Assembly (NCBI GenBank): GCA_003833075.1
Contig: RIAY01000001.1
Location: 62,001-126,000 of the forward strand
Reading direction: 5' to 3'
DNA from: Muribaculaceae bacterium Isolate-036 (Harlan)
GTDB taxonomy: Bacteria > Bacteroidota > Bacteroidia > Bacteroidales > Muribaculaceae
DNA: 64,000 nucleotides
This document shows, one piece after another, positions 34,005 through 43,167 of the stretch. The notes beneath the pieces are model-generated. The model saw only the letters and a list, made by a program, of their open reading frames with translations, was not told the origin of the DNA and made no database searches. Within the stretch, counting starts at the first letter, position 1, and each line of letters opens with the position of its first letter. A program made the translations under genes and the position numbers.

Positions 34005-35717
34005 ATGAAGAGATTTTACATGACACTGATGCTGGTGCTGTTTGTGTGTGCCGGCGCGTCTGCCGAATTTAAAAACGGCTATTATGATAAAATGAACGGT
34101 AAAAGCGGCGCCGCTCTCAAGGCGGCTGCCAAGGAGTGTGTGCGCACACATCAGACTCTTGTATATTCCGATCTGCCGACATATTGGCAGTATTCGGATG
34201 TCTATCCAGAACTTGTTGACGGTTGCAAACGCTGGTGGGATATGTATTCGGATGCGGTGTATCTCATAAAAAGAGGGCAGACCGGCAAGAGCAGTTTCTC
34301 GGCAAATAAGATGCAACGGGAACACAGCGTGCCTAAATCCTGGTGGAAGCAGAGCGGCTCGGTGGAATATACGCCGGCTTATTCCGATATGTGGAATCTC
34401 TTTCCCTCCGATGGCGCAGCAAATCAAGCTAAGCTGAATTATCCGCTTGGTCTGACAGCCTCTGCAAATTTCAATAACGGAGTGACGAAAGTGGGCGGTG
34501 CGCAGACCGGTTACGGCGGCGGAAGCCGTTACGTGTTTGAACCCGATGATGAATACAAGGGAGACTTTGCAAGGGCTTATATGTATGTGGCAACGGTATA
34601 TGACGACATAAACTGGGTGATCAATTACATGTATAAGAAAGAGGCTTACCCCACATTGGTGCCCTGGGCGAGGGAGATGCTGCTGCAGTGGTGCCGTCAG
34701 GATCCGGTGAGCCAGAAGGAGATCGACCGCAATAATGTGGTGGAGCAGTATCAGGGTAACCGTAATCCTTTTGTGGATTTTCCCGAACTGGCGGAATATG
34801 TATGGGGCACGCGCACCACTGAGGTATTCTATGTGGACCAGCAGGAGGGTAGTGATCCCACACCTCCGATAACCGGAGATCCTGAAATCACGTCGCCGGT
34901 CAATGGAGAGGCTCTCGATTTCGGGCAGGTGGCTGTGGGTCGTTCCGAGACCCGCGTGCTTCAGATTGTAGGAAAAAATCTTACGTCAGCTCTTTCGGTA
35001 AGGGTGAGTGGTGCGGACAAGAATATGTTTGTTCCCGAAATTACCAAAGAGATTCCGGCGGCTACGATAAACCAGAACCAGGGTTATCTGCTGAACATCA
35101 CCTACACTCCGACGGCTGTCGGACGGCATGAGGCGAAAATAATGCTTTATGACGGAGGACTGACCGGTTCTATCGCCGTAACGCTCAAAGGTGAGGCTCT
35201 TCCGATGCCGACGTTCACTACGCTTACAGCCTTGCAGCCTACGGATGTGACAGCCAATTCATATACAGCCCACTGGAATTCGGTTCCTGAGGGTGAGATA
35301 GCTGATTATTATGTTCTGACGCGCACGCGTCTTGTAGACGGCAATCAGGAGACGGAAACATATGAAACTGGGGAGACAAGCTATGTGATCAGCGACCGAG
35401 ATCCATCTGTTGCCGAGACTTATTATGTGCAATACTCGCGTCTCGGGATGCTTTCGGAGCCTTCCAACGAGATTTATGTTGCTGCGGGAAGTTCGGTGGA
35501 GGAGTTGTATGTGTCCGCGCCGATGCAGATTTATACGGTAAACGGCGGATTCATGATCAAGCTTAATGGCGAGAGCAAACCTATGCATGTCTATGATGTC
35601 AACGGCACGGAAGTGATATATGTCGCGACTCCGGTCGATGGCGATATCTTCCTCCTTCCGCAGGGCGCATATATCGTCACTGCCGAGGGCATGCGCCCCG
35701 TCAAGATCATTATCTGA
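34005..35717 (+). CDS. Secreted endonuclease I family protein, copy A, with Ig-like domains and type IX-like tail
   Basis: A 570-residue exported nuclease. The frame is open from a TTG at 33999; the ATG at 34005 gives the signal peptide MKRFYMTLMLVLFVCAGASA. The endonuclease I domain (about 25-270) has the His-containing REHSVPKSWWKQ motif, then DMWNLFPSDGAANQAKLNYP, and VEQYQGNRNPFVDFPELAEY. Next are an immunoglobulin-like/HYDIN-type domain (ALDFGQVAVGRSETRVLQIV), a fibronectin-like domain, and a short C-terminal domain (MHVYDVNGTEVIYVA, GAYIVTAEGMRPVKI) resembling type IX secretion sorting domains. The enzyme would cut DNA or RNA outside the cell. Two paralogues follow downstream. Confidence 0.85.
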   Translation: MKRFYMTLMLVLFVCAGASAEFKNGYYDKMNGKSGAALKAAAKECVRTHQTLVYSDLPTYWQYSDVYPELVDGCKRWWDMYSDAVYLIKRGQTGKSSFSANKMQREHSVPKSWWKQSGSVEYTPAYSDMWNLFPSDGAANQAKLNYPLGLTASANFNNGVTKVGGAQTGYGGGSRYVFEPDDEYKGDFARAYMYVATVYDDINWVINYMYKKEAYPTLVPWAREMLLQWCRQDPVSQKEIDRNNVVEQYQGNRNPFVDFPELAEYVWGTRTTEVFYVDQQEGSDPTPPITGDPEITSPVNGEALDFGQVAVGRSETRVLQIVGKNLTSALSVRVSGADKNMFVPEITKEIPAATINQNQGYLLNITYTPTAVGRHEAKIMLYDGGLTGSIAVTLKGEALPMPTFTTLTALQPTDVTANSYTAHWNSVPEGEIADYYVLTRTRLVDGNQETETYETGETSYVISDRDPSVAETYYVQYSRLGMLSEPSNEIYVAAGSSVEELYVSAPMQIYTVNGGFMIKLNGESKPMHVYDVNGTEVIYVATPVDGDIFLLPQGAYIVTAEGMRPVKIII

Positions 35718-35722
35718 TTTTA

Positions 35723-35774
35723 TTCCGCTAACGCGTCATAACCCTTGATGCCGGGTGTAGACGCGTTAGCGGAA
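35723..35774 (+). terminator. Terminator hairpin after endonuclease I copy A
   Basis: TTCCGCTAACGCGTC pairs perfectly with GACGCGTTAGCGGAA (15 bp) around a 22-base loop. The flanks are TTTA on the left and AATAAAA on the right. Confidence 0.7.
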
Positions 35775-35820
35775 ATAAAATCTCCAGCTAAGATAAAATC
35801 TCCAGCTAAGATAAAATCTC
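35775..35820 (+). repeat. 18-bp tandem repeat, 2.5 units
   Basis: Two identical copies of ATAAAATCTCCAGCTAAG, then a third that stops after ATAAAATCTC. It lies between the hairpin after endonuclease copy A and the transposase-like gene. Confidence 0.9.
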
Positions 35821-35899
35821 AAGGCTTTAGATTCTTAATTCAGGCTTAAATAATTATTTAAACTGAGATTTGTAGTTTAATTCTGCTTTCAGTAAATGA

Positions 35900-35925
35900 G
35901 TTTTAATGGATTTGTCCATTAAAAC
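35900..35925. repeat. 11-bp inverted repeat upstream of the transposase-like gene
   Basis: GTTTTAATGGA and TCCATTAAAAC form a perfect 11-bp stem with loop TTTG. It lies 66 bp before the transposase-like start. It could be a terminator read from either side or part of the element's end. Confidence 0.55.
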
Positions 35926-35990
35926 CTCTCCTTGCTCTTCTTCCTTTCCAATCAATCATTTCAATCATTTAATTTCAATAATACCGATTT

Positions 35991-37469
35991 ATGAAAGATT
36001 CATCCGGCTGCATTTCCGCTGACCGCAATTACGGCAATCTGCCCCCGAATATTAATCCGGATATGGAAAATATTATATTTGTAAGTTATGATATGGTTCA
36101 GGATGCCCGCGAGCCTGATGGAGATTTCTGCAAGCCGGATGCCCGGATTTCTGATGGGAATTTCTGCATGCCGGATGGGGATTACTGCGAGCCGGATGCG
36201 CTGGAGGAGGGAGAAGATGGCGTGTGTCTCCGGGATGTTGCTGCAGAAGATGGCTGCCCATACTTATCCGGCAACCCAGGGAATGCAGGAAAGGGGAATG
36301 TAGGGAAGGAGAATGGCGTGAATTATCCTTTCGGGAAAGAGCTTAAAAGAAGAAATACACGTAGAGCAAAATTCAAGGATTATCGTTCTCCCGGGTTTTA
36401 TATGATTACTGTCAACGCCCAAAAGAAAACACCTCTGTTTTGCCGGATTTATGCTTCCGGTCATTCAGGAGCGGCTAATGAAAGAATAGATTCCATTGTA
36501 CCGAAGGGAGTGGCAAATGAAAGAATAGCCTCTTTTGTGCCGGCAGGAGGCGGTGCCGGGACGGGAGCTTTGCTGCCGGTTATCGAATATTCCGATCTCG
36601 GATGTATCATAAGAGATAAGATCGAGACAATGCCGGATTATACGCCGCAACTGGAGATTGTAAGGTATGTGGTGATGCCGGATCATTTGCATATCCTTGT
36701 CAGAATCAAATCTACCCTTGAGCGACATCTGGGACGTGTGGTCGGCGGTTTTATGGGCGGGTGTACGGCTATGGCGAGAAAGGCGGGGCTGATAGCCCGG
36801 GAGGATTCTCTCTTTACCGAGAAGTTTCATGACAGAATCGTATGCCGTGCAGGTCAGATCGCGCGTCTGGTAAATTATATCAATGATAATCCGAGGAGGC
36901 TGTTGATCAAAAGAATGCATCCGGAGCTGTTCAGGAGGTATCTGCATGTCAGAATCGGTGAAAGGGAGTATGCGGCTTATGGAAATATATTTCTGCTGAA
37001 GCATTTTGACCTGTTGCCGGTAAGAATACACAGAAGGTGGTCGCCGGGTGAGTTTGATGAATATGAAAGGGGATGCATGTCACAGATAGAAAATGGCGCT
37101 GTTCCGGTTTCTCCATTCATACACAGGCGCGAGAAGACTATACGTGACAAGACTGTCGATTGCGGTGGAAATCTCATAATAATCAGGGATATAGGCTTTG
37201 AAGAACGCTTCAAGCCCCAGGGACGGGAGTTTGAGATGTGTGCTTCGGGACGACTTCTTCTTTTGGCACCGTGGCCCGATAATACGGGAAGGAGGAGCAC
37301 TGCCGGCAGTCGCGAGTTTCATTCAATGAATGATATGGCTTTTGAAATCTCAAAGTTGCCTGCGGATATCCGGATGGCTATAGTTATGAGAGAAACAGAG
37401 ACGAATAGAGACGAACTGAGAAAAACTGAAAGAAACTTAGAAAAACTGAGAGGAACTGAGAGAAACTGA
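35991..37469 (+). CDS. REP-associated-type (Y1/HUH) transposase-like protein with repeat-rich N-terminus
   Basis: A 492-residue protein. Residues of about 125-310 match the Y1 transposase fold: FYMITVNAQKKTPLF, the HUH motif MPDHLHILV (His232, His234) and the likely catalytic Tyr296 in NYINDNPRR. All key residues are present. The N-terminal 110 residues hold Pro-Asp-Gly-Asp repeats (PDGDFCKPD, PDGDYCEPD). An insert near 160-190 carries two copies of an ANERI(D/A)S(I/F)VP unit. The C-terminal 190 residues (GRLLLLAPWPD) are an unassigned domain, ending in a TERNLEKLRGTERN repeat tail. It lacks clear insertion-sequence ends and interrupts a run of nuclease paralogues. Such single-copy enzymes in other bacteria move REP palindromes. 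Confidence 0.75.
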   Translation: MKDSSGCISADRNYGNLPPNINPDMENIIFVSYDMVQDAREPDGDFCKPDARISDGNFCMPDGDYCEPDALEEGEDGVCLRDVAAEDGCPYLSGNPGNAGKGNVGKENGVNYPFGKELKRRNTRRAKFKDYRSPGFYMITVNAQKKTPLFCRIYASGHSGAANERIDSIVPKGVANERIASFVPAGGGAGTGALLPVIEYSDLGCIIRDKIETMPDYTPQLEIVRYVVMPDHLHILVRIKSTLERHLGRVVGGFMGGCTAMARKAGLIAREDSLFTEKFHDRIVCRAGQIARLVNYINDNPRRLLIKRMHPELFRRYLHVRIGEREYAAYGNIFLLKHFDLLPVRIHRRWSPGEFDEYERGCMSQIENGAVPVSPFIHRREKTIRDKTVDCGGNLIIIRDIGFEERFKPQGREFEMCASGRLLLLAPWPDNTGRRSTAGSREFHSMNDMAFEISKLPADIRMAIVMRETETNRDELRKTERNLEKLRGTERN

Positions 37470-37511
37470 GAAAAACTTATAAGCAATTGATGTTTATTCA
37501 ACGGATTTGTT

Positions 37512-37520
37512 TATATTTGC
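37512..37520 (+). promoter_or_regulatory. -7 promoter element before endonuclease I copy B
   Basis: TATATTTGC fits the Bacteroidetes -7 consensus and lies 51 bp before the start codon. Confidence 0.65.
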
Positions 37521-37571
37521 AGTTCTGAACTAATTAACCTAATCAAATACTTATTTAGACCTGAATCGATC

Positions 37572-39185
37572 ATGAACGCACGATTAAGCAGTTTGGCGGG
37601 AGCGTCCTTATGCGCTTTGGCTCTCGCGACACCGGCAGTCGCTGACGCACCTGCCGGGTATTATGATTCTCTCGAAGGGAAAACCGGTGTGGCATTGAAG
37701 AAAGCCGTCAAGGCGATAGTGAGGAAACATACGGTGATTTCGTATGGCGACGCTACCTGGAACGCTTTCCGTAAGACGGATGTCAGGGTTGTCAACGGCA
37801 AGGAATGCTGGTGGGATATGTATAGCTCCAATAATGTAGCCGTTTCATCCGGACACCCGGGGATGAATATTGAGCATTCCGTGGCAAATTCCTGGTGGGG
37901 CGGAACAAAGAATGACGCATATAAGGATATTGTCCATCTGAATCCGTCTGATAAGGATGGCAACAGCCGTAAAAGCAATTATCCTCTTACGGAACTTTCC
38001 AAATGTTCCTGGACAAACGGAGTTGTCAATGTGGGTTCTCCGAAGTCCGGTCAGGGTGGAGGAAGCAGCAACGGTTTTGAGCCTCATGATGACTACAAGG
38101 GAGATTTCGCCAGAACATACATGTATATGTTTGTGGTGTATGATGACATAAACTGGGGACGTACAAGCGGGGGACATAACGTGGAGTGGATGTTCACGGC
38201 GAGTCCGTTTGAGCTTAAGCCGTGGGCTAAAGAGCTTCTTCTTCGCTGGTCGGCAAATGATGCGGTAAGCCAGAAGGAGCGTGACCGCAACGATGGTGTC
38301 TACAGTCAGCAGAAAAACAGGAATCCCTTTATTGACCTCCCTGATCTTGCCGATTATATATGGGGAAGCAAGGCAGGGGAGCCATACCATGTGGATGGTG
38401 CTCATGAGCCGGATCCCGGTCCTGTAGACCCGGACCCGATAGACCCGGATCCGGTTGATCCCGACCCTGTTGACCCTTCACCCGAAGATCCGGCTCTTGT
38501 GCCCGGAACTTATGTTCTGGTTGCTTCCCAGTCTGATATTCGTGCCGGAGAGAGTTATCTGATCTTAGGGTCAGACTCTCATGTTGCAATGACTCTTGAG
38601 CAGAATAAGGAAAAGACATATTTTGAGCCGACAGAGACAATCGTCATAAATGACGGAATGATTGAGAAGGCGCCTTCAGACGCCGCGCTGATTACGCTCG
38701 AAACCCTTGGCGACGGATATGCCCTCAAGGCATCCGATCTTGGCGGCAATGTCAAAGGTTATCTTTTCAGTTCGGCGAACAAGACAATAAACCTGACTGA
38801 TTATTCCACTACGAAGGGAGTGAAGGCAAAACTGACGTATTCCGCGCAGGGAGTGTCGGTGGTATACGGACCTACGGTCAGCAGCGGAGCGGGTGCTTTG
38901 TATTACAACAAGAGTGCGAGACGGTTCACGACTTACACCAGCAGCGGTCAGGAGCGACTTGATTTCTACCGCAAGGTGAAAGACGCGTCAGGGATTGAAG
39001 ACGTGACGGACGAAGACGACAGCGTCATGGTCGAGGTCTGGGGCAATAATATCCTTGTGCCCGACGGCGCGGAAATATATGATCTCAACGGGCGTCGACT
39101 CGCGAGCGGCGAAAATCTTGCAAGAGGGATATATATAGTGAGCTCGCCAGCGTTCAGCAAGTGTGTCAAGGTGATGATAAAATGA
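37572..39185 (+). CDS. Secreted endonuclease I family protein, copy B
   Basis: A 537-residue exported nuclease. The signal peptide (MNARLSSLAGASLCALALAT) is followed by the endonuclease I domain (about 28-280) with NIEHSVANSWWGG, DIVHLNPSDKDGNSRKSNYP and QKNRNPFIDLPDLADYIWG. A linker of Asp-Pro repeats (DPDPVDPDPVDP, about 285-305) leads to a beta-rich domain of about 170 residues (YVLVASQSDIRAGESYLILG) and a type IX-like C-terminal sorting segment (EIYDLNGRRLASGENLARGI). It is more similar to copy C than to copy A in the catalytic motif. It has its own promoter and is 45 bp upstream of copy C. Confidence 0.85.
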   Translation: MNARLSSLAGASLCALALATPAVADAPAGYYDSLEGKTGVALKKAVKAIVRKHTVISYGDATWNAFRKTDVRVVNGKECWWDMYSSNNVAVSSGHPGMNIEHSVANSWWGGTKNDAYKDIVHLNPSDKDGNSRKSNYPLTELSKCSWTNGVVNVGSPKSGQGGGSSNGFEPHDDYKGDFARTYMYMFVVYDDINWGRTSGGHNVEWMFTASPFELKPWAKELLLRWSANDAVSQKERDRNDGVYSQQKNRNPFIDLPDLADYIWGSKAGEPYHVDGAHEPDPGPVDPDPIDPDPVDPDPVDPSPEDPALVPGTYVLVASQSDIRAGESYLILGSDSHVAMTLEQNKEKTYFEPTETIVINDGMIEKAPSDAALITLETLGDGYALKASDLGGNVKGYLFSSANKTINLTDYSTTKGVKAKLTYSAQGVSVVYGPTVSSGAGALYYNKSARRFTTYTSSGQERLDFYRKVKDASGIEDVTDEDDSVMVEVWGNNILVPDGAEIYDLNGRRLASGENLARGIYIVSSPAFSKCVKVMIK

Positions 39186-39230
39186 AGGCAATGATGAATT
39201 GCCGGTTAATGTAAATTAAAACAACAGCTT

Positions 39231-41063
39231 ATGAGAAATCTGATATCAGGTATAATGGTGACTGCCGGAGCGCTGTCGCTGATGGGGGAGATTCCGGCGG
39301 GATATTACCGCGAACTGGAAGGAAAAAGCGGAGAGGAACTGAAGGCAGCAGTAAGGAAGGTGGCGATTCCGGAAGATTTCGTGTCGATCGCCTATGGCGA
39401 CGGCACCACATCTTTCAAGACATGGCAGGCATTTGAATTTACCGATATCAGGATGATACAGGGCAGAAAGGCATGGTGGGACATGTATTCAAACAAACTT
39501 GTATATGTGGAATCGGGTCACAACTCGCTTAACATAGAGCATTCCGTAGCCAACTCATGGTGGGGCGGGAAAGAGGGAAGCGAAGCCGCCTATCAGGATC
39601 TGTTTCATCTTAATCCCTCAAATTCAGATGCCAACAATGCCAAGTCGAACAACCCGATAGGGATCGTTGGAGGCAATCCGGCATTCGACAACGGACTGGT
39701 GCTTATCGGAGCGCCTGCCGCCGGATACGGAGGGGGTGCGTCCAAGGTGTTTGAACCTGCCGATGAATACAAGGGTGATTTCGCCCGCGCCTATCTCTAT
39801 ATCCTGACCGCCTATGATGCTATTCCGTGGAAAACGGACAAAGGTGGAGAGGCTCTTTATACGATAACCGACGGCACGATAGACCTTCAGCCCTGGGCTG
39901 CCTCCATGCTTCTGAAATGGGCGGCGGAAGACCCTGTCGATGACAAGGAGCTTAACCGCAACGAACAGATCTACGGCATCCAGAAAAACCGCAATCCGTT
40001 TATCGACTTTCCCTCACTCGCCGAGTATATATGGGGTGACCGCAAGGGTAGCGCATTCACGTTGGAGGGGAATGCCGCCGATGCCGTGAATCGTCCGGCG
40101 GATCCGGCAGTTCAGGATGCGCGACTCACGGATGTCAACACATATGCGGCGGATTACTGGGGTAGCCGCAATCTGGTGTTTGATATAGCAGAAGGTGATC
40201 TCTGGATAAGCCTTGACGGAGGTTCGTATCAGAGATATGGCGACAGAATCTCGATACCGGCGGGAACTGTCAACGGCGAGACTCACATCGTCAAGGCATA
40301 TGCCATGAAAGAGACCGGAGGTAAGAATCTGCGCAGTTCGGTTGTGACAGTGACCATGACTGCGAAAGATCCCTCCGTGACCGACTATTCCACTTCGGTA
40401 TGGACACCTGCGGCTACAGGCGATGCCATAGATCCGGAGAGTCTTTATGTAATAATCTCCGCCGACAACAGACATGTGATGGGATGCACTTTCCAGTCGA
40501 ACGGGTTCATGCCCGATTGTGGTAGTGCTGAATACCGGAATCAGGACATGGATTCGGAAATAACGGTAATTCCCAACGAATCAGCAGTTGTCAGATTCAG
40601 GACAGCCGGAGCTTCCGCATATACGATGCAGGTGCTTGATGTGCATGGCAATTCCAAGGGATACTGGACATCCACAGCGGCAAAAAAAATGAACCTTGAC
40701 CCGAATCAGGGAACATCCGCCGGTGTGAAGGTGCTTGGAGACGGAACGGTCGAGATCGATTTCGGCTCCACACCCGGAAAACTATGCTACAACAAAAGCC
40801 AGCCCCGTTTCCTGAATTATACGTCATCACAAGGGAAAGTGATGCTTTACCGCCTCAAAGGCTCCGATGACACCGGATCTGGAGTGGATGAGACAATCCG
40901 AGATGACGAACCGGTGGTTGTCGACGGGCGCGATATAATAGTTCCCGCCGGAGGAGTTGTCTACGACCTCAACGGACGCCGCGTCTCCGGCATCGGACTC
41001 CAGCCGGGAATATATGTCGCGGTAAAGGCGAACGGCGAGGCTGTCAAGGTCTATATCCGCTGA
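39231..41063 (+). CDS. Secreted endonuclease I family protein, copy C
   Basis: A 610-residue exported nuclease. A short signal-like N-terminus (MRNLISGIMVTAGALSLMG) precedes the GYYRELEGKSGEELK opening shared with the other two copies. The catalytic region has NIEHSVANSWWGG, DLFHLNPSNSDANNAKSNNP and QKNRNPFIDFPSLAEYIWG. A chitobiase-like beta domain follows (about 280-390), then a domain related to that of copy B (LYVIISADNRHVMG, LCYNKSQPRFLNYTSSQG), and a type IX-like tail (VVYDLNGRRVSGIGLQPGIY). Probably co-transcribed with copy B. Two hairpins follow the gene. Confidence 0.85.
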   Translation: MRNLISGIMVTAGALSLMGEIPAGYYRELEGKSGEELKAAVRKVAIPEDFVSIAYGDGTTSFKTWQAFEFTDIRMIQGRKAWWDMYSNKLVYVESGHNSLNIEHSVANSWWGGKEGSEAAYQDLFHLNPSNSDANNAKSNNPIGIVGGNPAFDNGLVLIGAPAAGYGGGASKVFEPADEYKGDFARAYLYILTAYDAIPWKTDKGGEALYTITDGTIDLQPWAASMLLKWAAEDPVDDKELNRNEQIYGIQKNRNPFIDFPSLAEYIWGDRKGSAFTLEGNAADAVNRPADPAVQDARLTDVNTYAADYWGSRNLVFDIAEGDLWISLDGGSYQRYGDRISIPAGTVNGETHIVKAYAMKETGGKNLRSSVVTVTMTAKDPSVTDYSTSVWTPAATGDAIDPESLYVIISADNRHVMGCTFQSNGFMPDCGSAEYRNQDMDSEITVIPNESAVVRFRTAGASAYTMQVLDVHGNSKGYWTSTAAKKMNLDPNQGTSAGVKVLGDGTVEIDFGSTPGKLCYNKSQPRFLNYTSSQGKVMLYRLKGSDDTGSGVDETIRDDEPVVVDGRDIIVPAGGVVYDLNGRRVSGIGLQPGIYVAVKANGEAVKVYIR

Positions 41064-41067
41064 AACC

Positions 41068-41127
41068 GCCGGCAGTAGCCGGCTGAGCATACAATTTCAG
41101 CGAAGGGGTTGCCGCCCCTTGAAATTC
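41068..41127 (+). terminator. Paired hairpins after endonuclease I copy C
   Basis: GCCGGC-AGTA-GCCGGC at 41068-41083 and, just after, AATTTCA..AAGGGG pairing with CCCCTT..GAAATT (three-base bulge) at 41093-41126. The stems are good but lack a long T tract. Confidence 0.55.
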
Positions 41128-41149
41128 GATAATTATTTAAAAGAAATAG

Positions 41150-41186
41150 ATTCCCCATATGCTTTATAGCAGATGGGGAATTTTTG
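41150..41186 (+). terminator. Terminator upstream of korA
   Basis: ATTCCCCAT pairs with ATGGGGAAT, with an inner GCT/AGC stem, followed directly by TTTTTG. It separates the nuclease genes from korAB. Confidence 0.7.
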
Positions 41187-41282
41187 TTGCTAAAATATTT
41201 GTGGAATTGGGGAATAAGATGTTATTTTGCCAAACAATCTTCAGATTGACAAATACCAAAAAACACAATAACAACCTTCGTT

Positions 41283-43136
41283 ATGTTACAGGAAACGAAT
41301 GTAAAGACCATCGACAAGGTGGTGATTCGCTTTGCCGGCGACTCAGGCGACGGCATGCAGCTTGCGGGAAATATCTTTTCCAACATTTCCGCCGGAGAAG
41401 GAAACCAGATCTCCACGTTCCCGGATTATCCGGCAGAGATCCGCGCGCCCCAGGGTTCGCTGAGCGGAGTGTCGGGCTATCAGGTGAGTGTGGGTAAGGA
41501 TGTGCACACCCCCGGCGACCAGGCTGATGTGCTTGTCGCGATGAATCCCGCCGCCCTCAAGACCAATCTCCGCTATCTCAAGCCAGATGGGATCATCGTA
41601 TGCGACGGAGACTCGTTCACCGAGCAGAATCTCAAAAAGGCGGAATATTCCACAGCGGATCCGGTAGCCGAACTCGGCATCAATCCGGCGCGGATCATGC
41701 TCGTGCCGATGACCACGCTTCTTAAGTCCACACTTGCCGATTCCGGTCTTGACCAGAAAGGTATGATGAAGTGCAAGAACATGCTTGCACTGGGCATCAT
41801 CTGCTGGCTGTTTGACCGTCCGGTAGAGGGCGTGCTCAAAAAACTTCAGGCAAAATTCGCCAAGAAGCCGGCAGTATACGAAGCTAACGCAAAGGTTGTG
41901 AAAGCCGGATGGGATTATGGTCACAACACGCACAGCTCCATGCCTGTATACCGCATCGAGACAGCTTCGGCGGAGAAAGGCACCTATATAGACGTTACCG
42001 GAAACACCGCTACCGCCTGGGGGCTTATAATGGCATCCGAGAAGAGCGGACGTCCTCTTTTCCTGGGTTCTTATCCTATTACCCCCGCCACCGACATACT
42101 CCACGAGCTTGCCAAACGCAAAGACCTCGGTGTCAAAGCATGTCAGATGGAAGATGAGATTGCCGGCGTATGTTCCGCAATAGGAGCGTCATATGCCGGT
42201 CACCTCGCGGTGACATCCACGTCAGGTCCCGGTCTTGCGTTGAAATCGGAGGCTATCGGACTTGCCGTCATGGCAGAGCTTCCGCTTGTGGTTATCGATG
42301 TTCAGCGCGGAGGTCCCTCCACCGGTCTTCCTACCAAAACAGAGCAGACCGACCTCATGCAGGCTCTTTACGGCCGCAACGGCGAGTCGCCTCTCTGTGT
42401 GCTATCGGCGGTCAGTCCTACCGACTGCTTCGAGATGGCGTTTCAGGCATGTCGCATAGCCATTGAACACATGACCCCCGTCATTCTTCTTACCGACGCC
42501 TTTATCGGCAACGGTTCATCGGCGTGGCGTGTGCCCGAGAAAGACGATTATCCGGAAATCAAGGTGCCGCTCGTATCTGCGGAACGTCTGGAACAAGGCT
42601 GGAAACCGTATGACCGCGACAACGACACGCTGGTGAGATACTGGTCAATTCCCGGCATGGAAAAAGGCATGCACCGTGTGGGCGGTCTTGAGAAAGATTA
42701 CGACACATCTGTCATCTCGACAGATGCCAGGAACCACGCACGCATGGTCGAGACACGCCGGGAGAAAGTGGCGCGTATAGCACGCGATATACCCAGGATG
42801 CAGCCGATGTTCGATGAAGATGCCGACACTATCCTTCTCGGCTGGGGAGGCACATACGGTCATCTGCTGACAGCAGCCACAGAACTCAACGCCTCCGGCC
42901 GCAAGGTCGCCTTCTGGCAATTCCGCTATATCAATCCTCTGCCCGAGAACGCGATAGAGGTTCTTTCGAAATACAAACGCATCATTGTAGCCGAGCTCAA
43001 CACGGGTATGTTCGCAGACTATCTGCAGATGCATCTGCCCGGCAAGGAGGTTCTCCGCATCAACAAGGTCGAAGGACAGCCCTTCCTCGTAAGCGAGGTG
43101 GTGGAAGGAGTGATCTCGCATATGGAAAACAGATAA
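41283..43136 (+). CDS. korA: 2-oxoacid:ferredoxin oxidoreductase, fused gamma-alpha subunit (KorA-type)
   Basis: Oxidative decarboxylation of a 2-oxoacid (probably 2-oxoglutarate) to acyl-CoA with reduction of ferredoxin. The N-terminal gamma domain (about 10-190) has VVIRFAGDSGDGMQLAGNIF. The alpha domain (about 225-610) has FLGSYPITPATDILHELA, EDEIAGVCSAIGASYAG and TSTSGPGLALKSEAIGLAV, the pyrimidine-binding side of the thiamine diphosphate site. The 617-residue fused form is the usual Bacteroidetes type. The beta subunit gene follows after 31 bp. The choice between oxoglutarate and another oxoacid is made by family resemblance only. Confidence 0.92.
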   Translation: MLQETNVKTIDKVVIRFAGDSGDGMQLAGNIFSNISAGEGNQISTFPDYPAEIRAPQGSLSGVSGYQVSVGKDVHTPGDQADVLVAMNPAALKTNLRYLKPDGIIVCDGDSFTEQNLKKAEYSTADPVAELGINPARIMLVPMTTLLKSTLADSGLDQKGMMKCKNMLALGIICWLFDRPVEGVLKKLQAKFAKKPAVYEANAKVVKAGWDYGHNTHSSMPVYRIETASAEKGTYIDVTGNTATAWGLIMASEKSGRPLFLGSYPITPATDILHELAKRKDLGVKACQMEDEIAGVCSAIGASYAGHLAVTSTSGPGLALKSEAIGLAVMAELPLVVIDVQRGGPSTGLPTKTEQTDLMQALYGRNGESPLCVLSAVSPTDCFEMAFQACRIAIEHMTPVILLTDAFIGNGSSAWRVPEKDDYPEIKVPLVSAERLEQGWKPYDRDNDTLVRYWSIPGMEKGMHRVGGLEKDYDTSVISTDARNHARMVETRREKVARIARDIPRMQPMFDEDADTILLGWGGTYGHLLTAATELNASGRKVAFWQFRYINPLPENAIEVLSKYKRIIVAELNTGMFADYLQMHLPGKEVLRINKVEGQPFLVSEVVEGVISHMENR

Positions 43137-43167
43137 CGGAAGTATAACCCAATCAAAAACTCTAACA

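Noticed and set aside
41159-41497. A 112-codon plus-strand frame
   Set aside because: It crosses a terminator and the korA start in another frame and has no recognisable domain.
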